From Buxus sempervirens (lineage: Eukaryota; Streptophyta; Magnoliopsida; Buxales; Buxaceae): 64,000 nucleotides of DNA. The DNA is taken from positions 23,306,858-23,370,857 of the forward strand of contig OX387190.1 of assembly GCA_947561395.2 (NCBI GenBank), in the 5' to 3' direction. Each line of letters starts with the position of its first letter. Positions within the stretch are counted from its first letter, which is position 1. The notes under the pieces were generated by a model. The model was given only the letters and a program-made list of their open reading frames with translations. It had not been told where the DNA came from and searched no databases. Position numbers and translations under genes: made by a program. Positions 45,264 to 55,006 of this stretch are shown here, in pieces.

Positions 45264-46682
45264 TCCATGAGCACATATACCCCTTCTCTACTTCAGATAA
45301 CAACCCAAATCGAGACCATACCGTCTTGCCTTTACCCATCCCTGAACCCGTTTTCGCACCTGTGCTTGATCGCCGACCCAGCAATTGAGCACCCACCATC
45401 AGTTATCGATCGCCAATTCTGCGCTGAAGCGCCCACCCAGATCCTCCACCTGTTTTTGAGGTTTCAAACCTTCCTTCCATCCCTTCAATTGATTCACCCA
45501 ACCAACCTATTGTCTGACGTTCAGATCGCATCTGTCAGCCCTCAACTTGGCTTCGTGACTTTCACTGCTCGCATGCCGGTTTGCTGCCTCCAAACTCCAC
45601 GTCCGCTTCCGCACCACAGCCTAGAAAAGGTACGCGTTACCCTTTGATCAATTTTGTTTCTTATAACAGTCTCTCTTCATCACACTTGTCTTTTCTTACC
45701 ACCATTGCTAGTTCTGTTGAACCTACTACTTTTGCCCAAGCTGAGCATGATCCAAAATGGCATGACGCCATGAGTTTTGAACTGCAAGCTCTTGAAGCCA
45801 ATGGTACTTGGACTCTCACAACCTTACCCAACGGTAAGAAGCCCATTGGATGCCAATGGGTCAGTATCACTCAGACGGCACTGTTGAACGCTACAAAGCT
45901 TGTCTTGTAGCTAAAGGCTACACTTAGGTTGAAGGGCTAGACTATAAAGAGACATTTGCTCCTATTGCCAAACTTGTTACAGTCCGTTGTCTCCTTGCCG
46001 TTGCTGCTGCCAAAAATTGGTCTCTTCACCAATTAGATGTCCAGAATGCATTCCTCCATGGTGATCTTCATGAAGAAGTTTACATGCTTCCTCCTCCCGG
46101 GTACAGTTGACAGGGGGAGAACCTGGTTTGTCGACTCCATAAATCTCTGTATGGTTTAAAACAAGCTTCTCGCAACTGGTACTCGAAGTTCTCTTCTGCC
46201 ATACGCAAAGCAGGATTCATCTAATCCATGGCTGATTATTCTCTCTTCACTAGAACACATGGAGAATCATACATGACAATATTAATCTATGTTGATGACA
46301 TGATAATCGCAAGCAATGATCCAGCAGCAATAGCATCTTTCAAAAGATTCCTTCATAAGCATTTCCGAATCAAAGATCTTGGAAAATTAAAATACTTTCT
46401 GGGAATAGGAGTAGCACATTCCAAGAAAGGAATCTCTATTTCCCAGCGAAAGTACATACTGGATATTCTTGATGATATGGGCCTCGTTGGTGCTGCACCA
46501 GTCACATTTCCAATGGAACAAAACGTAAAGTTAACCCCATCAAACGGAGAACTTCTCAAAGTTCACCAGAAAGATATAGAAGATTAGTTGGTCATCTTAT
46601 TTGCCTCACCATCACGAGGTCGGACATCACTTGTTCTGTTGAACCTACTAAATCATTCTTAACTGTACAAAATAACCCTTGT
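45264..46682 (+). pseudogene. Copia reverse transcriptase region (fossil)
   Basis: Copia body after CACTA 2: a Pro-rich linker (45264-45640), then RT wording (PKWHDAMSFELQALEANGTW about 45750; [15 protein letters not shown] about 46025; YVDDMI active-site motif about 46290; KDLGKLKYFLGI about 46370). Several breaks. Interrupted at 46688 by solo LTR B. Confidence 0.87.
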
Positions 46683-47277
46683 CCTGGTGTAAGCACCTCA
46701 TTTTTGCGCTCCTAGAAGAGCTGGAAATGAAAAACTCGGCTAAAAAGTCAAACCCTAAGGGGTCGAAATTTGACCTTTTGATCAAGTGATAATTGGCCAC
46801 CTTACTTTATCTCAATGGATAGAAAATCCCGACACGAGTCCAACGCAACTAAGTTTGCTGGAATCGGAGTCCGGATGAAGGTTCTGTGGGCCGGTCAAAC
46901 TTGAGGGTGAGCCAAAAGTTGACTTTTTTCGAATCCCATGCCAGGTGCTTAGCTCTATATCATTGGATAGAGAGCTCCGATATGAGTTCAACGCAACTGA
47001 GTTTTCTCAAATTGGATTCCGGATGAAGGAGATATGAACCGTCAAAGTTTCCGAGCAGAAAAACCGGAAACTGCACACGTGGCAAAAAGCCGCACACATG
47101 GCGAGTGGCGCAAGAAAATATCTCGAGGGGCAATCCGTAAATATCCAAACATGCAAAATATCCCAGGGTTTAAAGCAAAATTTCACAGGGGGCAATCCGT
47201 AGATATCCAAAAGTGTCAAATCGGTCGAATCGGTAGAATCGGTCAAGTCGAGGGGCAAATCCGTAATTTTTCGATTT

Positions 47278-47522
47278 GTATCTGACCAAATATGCCGGAT
47301 ACATTTGCTCCTCTTCATATCCGGACTCAAATGTCGGATACAAAGATTTGCTCGGCGAGATTTGCGCCGATTCCCCGATAAATTCGCGGCGGCATTAAAT
47401 TTTTGAAATAATTTTGTTTGTATCCGACATTTTATGCCGGATACAAAGGAGGTTCAGTGTATCCGACAGTAAATGCCGGATACAAAGGACATATAGTGTA
47501 TCCAACATTTAATGCCGGATAC
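47278..47522 (+). repeat. Five 25-bp palindromes, 39-bp pitch (LTR B)
   Basis: Starts at 47278 and 47317, then after a gap at 47420, 47459 and 47498: exactly 39 bp between neighbours in each group. Consensus GTATCCGACA-N5-TGCCGGATAC. The last unit ends 13 bp before the TATA box at 47535. Confidence 0.9.
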
Positions 47523-47534
47523 ATTAAGTTTGTC

Positions 47535-47543
47535 TATAAAAGC
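47535..47543 (+). promoter_or_regulatory. TATA box of solo LTR B
   Basis: TATAAAAGC directly downstream of the palindrome array, at the expected U3/R boundary. Confidence 0.6.
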
Positions 47544-48948
47544 ATAGCAGCCACCTCTGGCTGGGGGTTGGTTTCTTTTTGCTGTTTTTTACCTCTCTTC
47601 TCCAACCTGTTCCCATCAGAATCCTGCCTTTTTTAACTCCCTCAGCCCTTCACCACCTCCCAAGACCAATCCAAGTCCCTCCCATCATTCTTCTCCTTCT
47701 CCTTCTTCACTTGCTCTCCTTACCAAGGATTGGAGATATTGCTGCTACTGTCAAGGAGGAAGGTCACCAGCTGCTGTACCACCTCAAGGAGGCATCTCCA
47801 CCTTGCTCAAGGGTCCAAGAACCCCCAAGTATTGCTTACCACTAACTTGTATTTCACATATATGAGTATGAAGGTCTTTTGAACACAATAGTAAGCTGGG
47901 TTTCTTTCCCTTTACTGCAAGTCCACCCAAGTCTTTACATTGCATGCATATTCTTCTATTTTGTTGTGACATGAAGACCTCCAAAAGTAAGAGGTTCACG
48001 TAGGGTTCCTTGGGAGTACGAAAGTTCTTTTTTTATGCCATATTAATCCGCTGTTTTGAGTACTTTTGGGGAGGAGAATGTTGTTCCAAACTTGATCTCA
48101 TGTACCCCCCATGTAACCCCCCTTCTCTTTCCCTTCTCTAAAGGCTTCTGTTTCAATCATGGAGCATTGGTTTTGGATTTTGTTAGAATTCATAGGGGAT
48201 GCATGTGATCATCTTTGTTGTGCCCCTTTTGCATATGTGTAGCTTTGCTAATTTTATTTTTCATGCATATAGTCTCGCCGGCGGTTTATCTCATACATCG
48301 TTTCATCTTGATTCCTTGAGTGCAATGAACACACACGCCCCCTCCAATATGTGATGCCCGAGTTGCTGTTGTTTTCTTGTTTGTTGTTATTATTGACATG
48401 TTTCCCCCTTGTGCATGTTCCCCCTAACCCCTTATCTTTTACTGTTTCTTACATGTGCACATGAGTATGATCCTTCGCCCCCTTCACCCACCGTTTGGCA
48501 CCTACAAGCACGTTCCTTTGCCCCCTACGATCCTTAGCACCTTGCTGTTTTTCTTTACCACCCACAGCCCCCTTTGTCATGCTACTGATTAGGCTCCTAA
48601 ACCCCCACCACAGCAGCTGCCCCGGCAAGTTGCTCGTCTATTCTCTCTTTTTGCACACCCAACCCCCACTGCATGTGTAATTGCTGTCTTTTTATTAAAC
48701 CATGCATGCTATTGTTGAGGCGCATTAACATAGTCTTCATCATTTACTGCCCTTAGAGGCATATGCACGCAAGCATGATCCCACGCCTTTGCCTTGTAAA
48801 GAAATCCAAAAGAGAAGCCAAATGAGGCTTCTCCCCCGCACCTGAACCAATGTGGGCCCATCCAGGGGCCCACACAGCTTATGGAAGACCCCTAGGAGCC
48901 CCTAGAAACAACCCCAATGGCTAAACCCCGAAAAGGCCATTTTTAAGG

Positions 48949-49012
48949 TGATCTGGCAACTCAGGCCGGATCACCTATGGCCTGTGTGTATCCGGCAATT
49001 AGGGCCGGATAC
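48949..49012 (+). repeat. Two further palindromes in the 3' part of LTR B
   Basis: TGATCTGGCAA-N-GGCCGGATCA (48949-48973) and GTATCCGGCAA-N-GGCCGGATAC (48988-49012), again 39 bp apart, about 1.4 kb downstream of the main array. Confidence 0.8.
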
Positions 49013-49099
49013 ATGATAAAAATACAGTTTTCATGATTTTGTGTTCCTTGCCGGATTTTCATGTCATTTTTAGCAAAACCAAATAAACCAACAAGGTTT

Positions 49100-49770
49100 C
49101 TGGGCCACCCAGAAACCCAACTTGGGACCTGGACCGCCGGTCCAACTTGGTACATCCGTGGGCCTTCCAACGGGGCCCACCAAGCCCGATAAATCCAAAA
49201 GCATGCAAATAAGCAAGATTAAGTGGAATTAGCTAATCAAACCGGGTGGGCCAAACACAATGCGGTCCACCAGGACTTGTCTGTGTGGAATGATGTTTAA
49301 ATTGCGTGGTTTGGCCAAGACCCAGGGCAAGGGCCTATCGGGCCCACCAAAGCCCATTAACCAACCCGAGTAAGGGTGCAAACCCCAAGCTTCAAGGAAT
49401 TTGGGCTTTCAAGCCCGAAACCGGACCATGGGCCCCAAGCCCAATGTCCAAAACATCTTGGCTAATTTAAATAAAGATAAATCCAAAACACTCTTGGCAA
49501 CCATCATGGGGGCCCACCCCGGGGCCCGCCAACCAATGCAGACCAACCTTTTTTGCATGAAAATCACCTAAAATTCCAACTTAAACAATTTAGTAAAATC
49601 AACTCACTAACCTAAGCCCAAAGGGCCTCCTAGGCTTAGGCGGAGGCCCACCAAAGGCACGTGGGCTTCACCAAGCCCACCAAGGACATCGTGGGCCTTC
49701 CAATGGGGCCCACCCAGTCAGACTCAGATCACCTGAACGAAATAAGATAAAATCAATTAAAGGGACCCAC
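49100..49770 (+). repeat. GGGCCC/TGGGCC-rich segment of LTR B
   Basis: Dense GGGCCCACC, AGCCCACC and TGGGCC motifs, also present in LTR A at about 3295-3910. TGGGCC/T motifs are known plant site II (TCP-type) elements; here they lie downstream of the TATA box, so the role is unknown. Confidence 0.65.
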
Positions 49771-50058
49771 ACCATTCAGGTGGTCCCCCCAGACTTAACC
49801 AAGTTGCATATCAGATTAGGAATCGAGTGAGAAACCAAAGTAAGCTGACTCAAACCAGGGAACCCACGAGACCCATCATCCAACGGGGTGGACTAGGGTG
49901 TCTACGGACTTCCCCAAACCGCAACCGAGACCCTACTTAGAATCTCAAGCCGCAGACCAGGCCAATAGACAAAATTAGGCACCCAGGTGTCCGCCTGCAC
50001 CCCATCCGGCGGTGGCGACTCCGAAATTTTCCCGTACGGCGTTTCCAATGCGCGCACA

Positions 50059-50619
50059 CCTGGTGTTCCTTTCAAGTATTGAAGAACCCAAATAGCTGTA
50101 TCCAGGACAAGGGTTATTTTTTCCAGTACAGAATGATTTAGAATTAACTGGATATTGTGATGCAGATTGGGGAGGCTGCCTAGACACAAGGAGATCTATT
50201 TCTGGGTATTGTGTTTTTTTAGGATCTTCCCTCATCTCTTGGAAGACTAAGAAACAACCAACTATCTCACGGTCTTCTGCCGAAGCAGAATATAGGGATA
50301 TGGCAGCCGTTACATGTGAACTCACTTGGTTGAGATATCTTTCCAACGATTTGCAAGTCAAGTTCTTAAACCCTACCAAGATCCATTGTGATAATCAAGC
50401 AGCTCTTCACATTGCAGCGAATCCAGTATTCCATGAGCGAACGAAACATATTGAGATGGATTGCCATGTGGTTAGGGACAAGATTCAAACTGGACATATT
50501 GCTACTACGTTTACCCCCTCACAAGCACAAGTTGCCGACATCTTTACTAAGCCTCTCGGGAAAGTTGTGTTTCGTACTCATCATCGCAAGTTAGGCCTCA
50601 TTGACATTCATGCTCCAAC
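50059..50619 (+). pseudogene. Copia RNase H region (fossil)
   Basis: C-terminal part of the Copia polyprotein: SEAEYRDMA-type wording in the RNase H domain (about 50280), HIAANPVFHERTKHIEMDCHVVRDKI (split here for length: HIAANPVFHERTKH then IEMDCHVVRDKI) and ADIFTKPLG near 50540, ending HAPT just before the purine tract TTGAGGGGGAG. Confidence 0.88.
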
Positions 50620-50630
50620 TTGAGGGGGAG

Positions 50631-50950
50631 TGTTGAAATTCAGCGTGTACAAAGTAACATTATGATCGAGCACCAATTGCAGAACGGAAAGTTTCTATTA
50701 TGCGCTAATTCAAGATCCGAAGATACGCTTTCCTATTCTTTATTTAGGAAACGATTTCTTACCTAAATATTTGTTTAGAAGTTTCCCTTATTGTTATATT
50801 TAGCAAGCAACCAGTTTAGGAATGTTTTCCCTAAAGCTGTTGCTGAATCTTGTATATATAGATGTACAGACCCATTGATTAAAATAAGAAAAATACAGAG
50901 AATTGTTTCTCACGTACACTTTCTATTGTCTTCTTCCCCATAATTTTACA
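50631..50950 (+). repeat. 3' LTR of Copia 1
   Basis: 320 bp, TGTTGAAATTCAGC ... ATTTTACA, with a TATATATAG promoter-like box at about 50862. It differs from the 5' LTR at about a dozen positions, mostly C/T or G/A. Confidence 0.92.
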
Positions 50951-50955
50951 TACTT

Positions 50956-51335
50956 TCTTTACTAGAAGCAGAGGAGATCTAGTAGCTTACCTTCTTGGAT
51001 TATCTTAGACTACATTAAGCTAGTTTGGGACTCCCTGGGAGTGACGTAGACTTCCAGGGTTCCACAAGGCTTTTATACCAACTCTGCTGCCACCATTTAT
51101 AAATCTAATTAGTTTTCTTTGATTAAAATATGGGTATTAATTCATATTTATATTCATTTTCACTTTATCTAATTTAAAAAAAAAATTCAAAATGCTTAAC
51201 AACCCTTATATCTGTTAAATGATATGACTGGATAAAGGACATTTTAATAACTTTTCCTTCTTCTTTTTTATGTGAATTGAGTGACAAATATCAAAGGGTT
51301 TCTTATAAGATTTAGGATTTTGTGCTGAACCATTG
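50956..51335. other. Intergenic stretch, nothing recognised
   Basis: AT-rich sequence between the Copia element and the second O-methyltransferase relic. No supported coding or repeat feature. Confidence 0.5.
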
Positions 51336-51698
51336 TGATATAAATTAATACATCAAATATTCCACTAAAATTAGCTTAAGATTTGGTGCAGTGGTTCCAA
51401 TACGATATAGAATAATGAAGCAAAAGATTCTACTAAAACTAGCTTTAGTTCTCACTCAAGAGAGACAAGAAAGCTAGATGCAATTTGCTCAGTGGCAGCG
51501 GAGAACACTATATAAATAATTCTAAACTCCATCCAAGAGTCTAACCCACCATAACCCAACATTGAAGTTTTAAAACATCTCAGTTACTCCCCCATACACT
51601 GTACATAGAACATAAATCATTAGCAGACATTGAATCGTTCCAAGCAAAGACCAATAAAAAACACAAACTAAGAGGAAGATGATGAAGCTTGTGTCTCT
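51336..51698 (+). pseudogene. O-methyltransferase pseudogene, promoter and 5' end (relic 2)
   Basis: Matches the upstream region and first codons of the intact gene (52740-53060): the ATTAGCTT block, a TATA box (CTATATAAATA, 51508 versus TTATAAATA at 52883), the TACTCCCCCATA block in the leader, and then AGAGGAAGATGATGAAGCTTGT where the intact gene has GGAGGAAGATGAAGCTTGT. The start codon position reads ATTG (51629). Similarity stops at about 51698, after which a small inverted-repeat element begins. Only the first 25 codons or so remain. With relic 1 and the intact gene it indicates a tandem gene cluster. Confidence 0.85.
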
Positions 51699-51716
51699 AT
51701 ACATAATTCGCATCTC

Positions 51717-51804
51717 CTACAGTGGGTGTGTATGCACCCCCACACACATTCATTTGGGGGCCCCACACATTCATGTGAGGAGGTGTATACCCCCGCCACT
51801 GTAG
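51717..51804. mobile_element. Small hairpin element (88 bp), MITE-like
   Basis: Near-perfect inverted repeat: CTACAGTGGGTG at the left and the complement (CCACTGTAG) at the right, with GTGTATGCACC / GGTGTATAC and CCCCACACA blocks inside. It lies just after the break in OMT relic 2. Family and target duplication could not be fixed. Confidence 0.5.
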
Positions 51805-52740
51805 ACGATGTCCATTGTTGTGGAAGCTCTTTTTTCGGATTGGTTAGCCAGTTAAACCATAATTGAGTCACCACTACCTATTGAGTTAGGGTGCATTCAC
51901 CTAGGTCAAGTTAGGTGCATCCTGGGTCAATAAATAGAATATGTGTGTGTGTATATATATATATATTATTGAATCACATTGATCATATTCATACTTAACA
52001 TATCAATGAATCATGCCAAAGCATGATTCAAGCCTGGGCACGGGCATGATTAACACCGCCTATCCATAGCCATCATTTATAGACGTCAAATTTATTGTCT
52101 TTCATTTGAAAAAAGAAAAAGGCATCACTTCATTTTTATATTTGTTCCCACTGTATTATCTTTAATAAAATGAGAGAAATGCTTAATAAATTTTTATTTA
52201 TTTTCGTTTCAATTGTATTCTATTTAATAGAAAAAATAATGGCCTAACAACCATACCTAATCCAGTACTTGTTTGTCAATTAATCAAGCTTGAGGAGAGA
52301 GTACACCCCATGCTGAACTTAAGATTCGAATCAAACTGATATTTAATCCGTTAAATGAAGTATGACTTTGTAAAGAATTTTTTTGTAACTTTTTCTTTTC
52401 ATTTAATGCAAATTAGGAGGGATACCAAGGGCTTTCTGGTAAATAAAATTCTATTTTATTGTCAAACTAAAACAATTGGGTTCTATTTTATCAAGTCATT
52501 AAAGTTGGTGGACCTTGTGATGCATATCAAAACCAAGTACAATATTTTTTGGCTATTTTCCTTCCTTCTTGTTTTTTTCTTTCTTTGTGTCTTTGCTATA
52601 TGGGTATAAAATATTGTAATTACAGAAGTGAATAAATAGGTCAAGTGGTTAAACTCAAAAGAAAAATGAGTCCGTTTTAACCATGTATTAAGCAGTAAAA
52701 CTTGTGATTAGCAGCATATGTCATTGATACAAGTGGTTTC
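51805..52740. other. Intergenic stretch upstream of the intact OMT
   Basis: AT-rich, no supported gene. Contains a TG/TA microsatellite (51941-51967). Confidence 0.5.
51941..51967. repeat. TG/TA dinucleotide microsatellite
   Basis: Five TG units run into about seven TA units. Confidence 0.9.
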
Positions 52741-52882
52741 AAGTAATCTTATTTAGATTATATTGGAAGATATTATAATAAATCAAGAGATTCCAATAAA
52801 ATTAGCTTATATAAGATTCCCCCTCAAGAAAGCTTGGGTGCTTCATGCTTGTATTCTGGCTGCATGTGCTGAGAACAGTAAC

Positions 52883-52891
52883 TTATAAATA
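52883..52891 (+). promoter_or_regulatory. TATA box of the O-methyltransferase gene
   Basis: TTATAAATA 109 bp upstream of the ATG, conserved in position in relic 2 (51508-51518). Transcription would be expected to start around 52915-52920, giving a leader of about 80 bases. Confidence 0.65.
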
Positions 52892-52999
52892 AGACCAAAC
52901 ACAGTCCAATAATATCACCTGACTTAGCTCAAATTCAAGTTCATCAACCTGCCAGGTACTCCCCCATATCAGTACATCAAACAGATATAATTAGCAGAC

Positions 53000-54330
53000 A
53001 TGGTTCAAGACAAAGACCAAATCAAGCACACAAACCAGGAGGAAGATGAAGCTTGTCTGTCTGCCATGCAATTGACTAGCGCAGCAGCACTATCCATGGT
53101 CATGAATGCAGCCATTCAGCTCGATGTACTTGAGATAATAGCTAAAGCTGGCAATGGAGCTCATATCTCCCCTTCAAAGATTGTATCTCATCTCCCCACT
53201 GAGAACCCAGATGCACCGGTCATGCTTGATCGCATTCTGTCTCTCCTATCAAGCCACTCTATTCTAACTTGCTCTACATGTACCCTCGAAGATGGGCGAG
53301 TCGAGAGGCAATTCGGGCTTGCTCCCATCGGTAAATTCTTTGTCAAAGACGATGATGGACTGTCCCTAGCGCCATTGTTGCTCTTGAATCAAGACAGAGT
53401 CCTCATTGAGAGCTGGTAATTAACAAGGAACAAGTTCCTCTTTTCTTCTGCTTTTTTTTAATTTGGCATGACGAACTTGTGTTCCCTGCAGGTACTACTT
53501 GAAAGATGCTGTTCTGAACAGGGAGGTTCCATTTGACAAGGCTTGTGGAATGACTGGATTTGAGTACCACAGCATAGACCCACGATTCAACAAGGTCTTC
53601 AACAAGGCAATGTGTGCTCACACTTCGGTAATCACGAAGAAAGTTCTTCAGACATACAAAGGGTTTGAAGGCTTGAACTCGTTGGTAGATGTTGCCGGGG
53701 GTGTTGGCATCGCACTTGACATGATCATCTCCAAATACCCCAACATCAAGGGCATAAACTTCGACTTGCCCCATGTTATCCAAGAAGCCCCAGATTTTCC
53801 TGGTACACCAATCATGTTTCAAATTAACAAACATCTATCATAAAGATGTTAGAATTTAAATTTTGAGAGTGACAATAAATTTTGGTGCAGGTGTGAAGCA
53901 TGTTGGTGGAGATATGTTTCTTAGCGTTCCATCGGGAGATGCCATTTTTTTGAAGGTAAATTCCATTGAAACTTTTACAGTTAAGTTTTCCTCTCAATAT
54001 TACATGTTCATTGTTGTGTTAATGTGCCTACAGTGGATATTGCACAACTGGAGTGATGAACACTGCTTAGTAATTTTGAAGAACTGTTATGAGGCATTAC
54101 CGAAAACTGGAAAGATGATCGTAGTTGAATCAATCCTTCCAATGGAACCCGAAGCCAACAGCTATGCCAAATCTGTTTTTCAGCTTGACAGTATAATGAT
54201 AACTTATAACCCAGGAGGAAAAGAGAGAACCCCGGAACAATTTGAGGCACTGGCAAAGGAAGCTGGATTTGCCAATGTCAAACTTGTGTGTCGTGCTTTT
54301 AACTGTTGGGTCTTGGAATTTCTGAAGTGA
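53000..54330 (+). CDS. COMT-like O-methyltransferase (class II), intact
   Basis: S-adenosylmethionine-dependent O-methyltransferase of the plant caffeic-acid/flavonoid family, expected in the cytosol, transferring a methyl group to a phenolic hydroxyl; the substrate cannot be read from sequence. Four exons, all with GT/AG introns: 53000-53415, 53492-53802, 53891-53955, 54034-54330; phases agree and give 362 residues, the normal length. Residues about 20-125 are the dimerisation domain; [10 protein letters not shown] matches the family's MNQDK active-site strip. The SAM-binding loop is DVAGGVG (205-211), with Ala where DVGGG is usual. Catalytic residues line up as His268 ([10 protein letters not shown]), Glu296 (VESILP) and Glu328 (GGKERT). 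The start is supported by a conserved leader, TATA box and relic 2. Two broken relatives lie upstream. Confidence 0.93.
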
Positions 54331-55006
54331 TGGCTAAATCCTTGTTTTATTTGATGAGCTTGTTAATGTTGCTGGGGATGGGATTTGCTGTTCAGTGTCT
54401 CCAACCCGGTCAGTCTATGCATGTTACCTATCAAAAATAAAAATTCAACTATTTGGTTCAGTCGAGATGTAATTTTAATGGAAATACCAGGTGGTAAATG
54501 GATGCTGGATTGGCTATTTTAGCCTTCCATTGTTCTCTAATGTTGTCTTCTTTTATAAACTAGCAAAAACCCCGTACGGGAGATTAAAGAAAGTGAAGCA
54601 TTAAATAGATATTTTGAAAATAATATCAGGAAAATAAAGACTATCATATGTTGTTTACATGGAGACAGTTTGGAAGCCAAATAATATTTGAAAATTTAAC
54701 GTTGCAATCATATCAGGAATACACACGTTGCATAATTTATAGTTATAGAATCACTAATAAAAAAAATGATTATTTAGCTTATTGATGGAAAGAAGAAAGA
54801 ATCACTAATCAAAAAATCATTATGATTGATAATCTATATATTTCAAGGCTATTGGTATCCATTTTTCCATTCATCTTGTGGTAGTAAGATTGTATGCATA
54901 TAAAAGTCAGTATGGTTGAAGAATCCAATATTCTTACGAAGCTTGAAAGCTTTTCATACAATATCACAAATATTAGAGATCTCAATATTTCACAATCTTT
55001 GGTAGC
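54331..55006. other. OMT 3' flank and intergenic stretch
   Basis: The first 100 bp resemble the 3' flank of relic 1 and hold an AATAAA-like signal near 54434. Beyond that, AT-rich sequence with no supported feature. Confidence 0.5.

Larger units (their letters stand above)
46688..50058 (+). mobile_element. Solo LTR, family A/B/C, copy B (3.37 kb)
   Basis: TGTAAGCACC ... GCGCGCACA with a perfect 5-bp duplication CCTGG (46683-46687, 50059-50063), inserted in Copia RT. It shows the repeated W-box-like block (46740-47040), five 25-bp palindromes (47278-47522) immediately upstream of a TATA box (TATAAAAGC, 47535), a further pair of palindromes at 48949-49012, and a GGGCCC-rich segment (49100-49770). 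No coding capacity. Compared with copy A it has the palindrome array but lacks A's L-like GC-rich segment. Confidence 0.88.
30335..50950 (+). mobile_element. Ty1/Copia retrotransposon with five nested insertions (fossil)
   Basis: Bounded by a perfect 5-bp duplication TACTT (30330-30334, 50951-50955) and 320-bp LTRs starting TGTTGAAATTCAGC and ending ATTTTACA. Parts on the plus strand: 5' LTR (30335-33432), primer-binding site TGGTATCAGAG (33433-33443), gag from 33469, protease and integrase (about 38930-40193), RT (45264-46682), RNase H (50059-50619), purine tract (50620-50630) and 3' LTR (50631-50950). Without the five insertions and their duplications it measures about 4.9 kb, normal for the family; gag resembles the Ale/Retrofit lineage (tentative). 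By eye the two LTRs differ at about a dozen of 320 positions, which suggests an age of the order of one to a few million years. Broken by several changes besides the insertions. Confidence 0.92.

Noticed and set aside
48949-49012. CRISPR-like array from regular palindromic repeats with 14-bp spacers
   Set aside because: Plant nuclear context, no cas genes, spacers far too short, and repeats vary in sequence.
53403-53834. 143-codon minus-strand ORF
   Set aside because: Antisense shadow of exon 2 of the intact O-methyltransferase.
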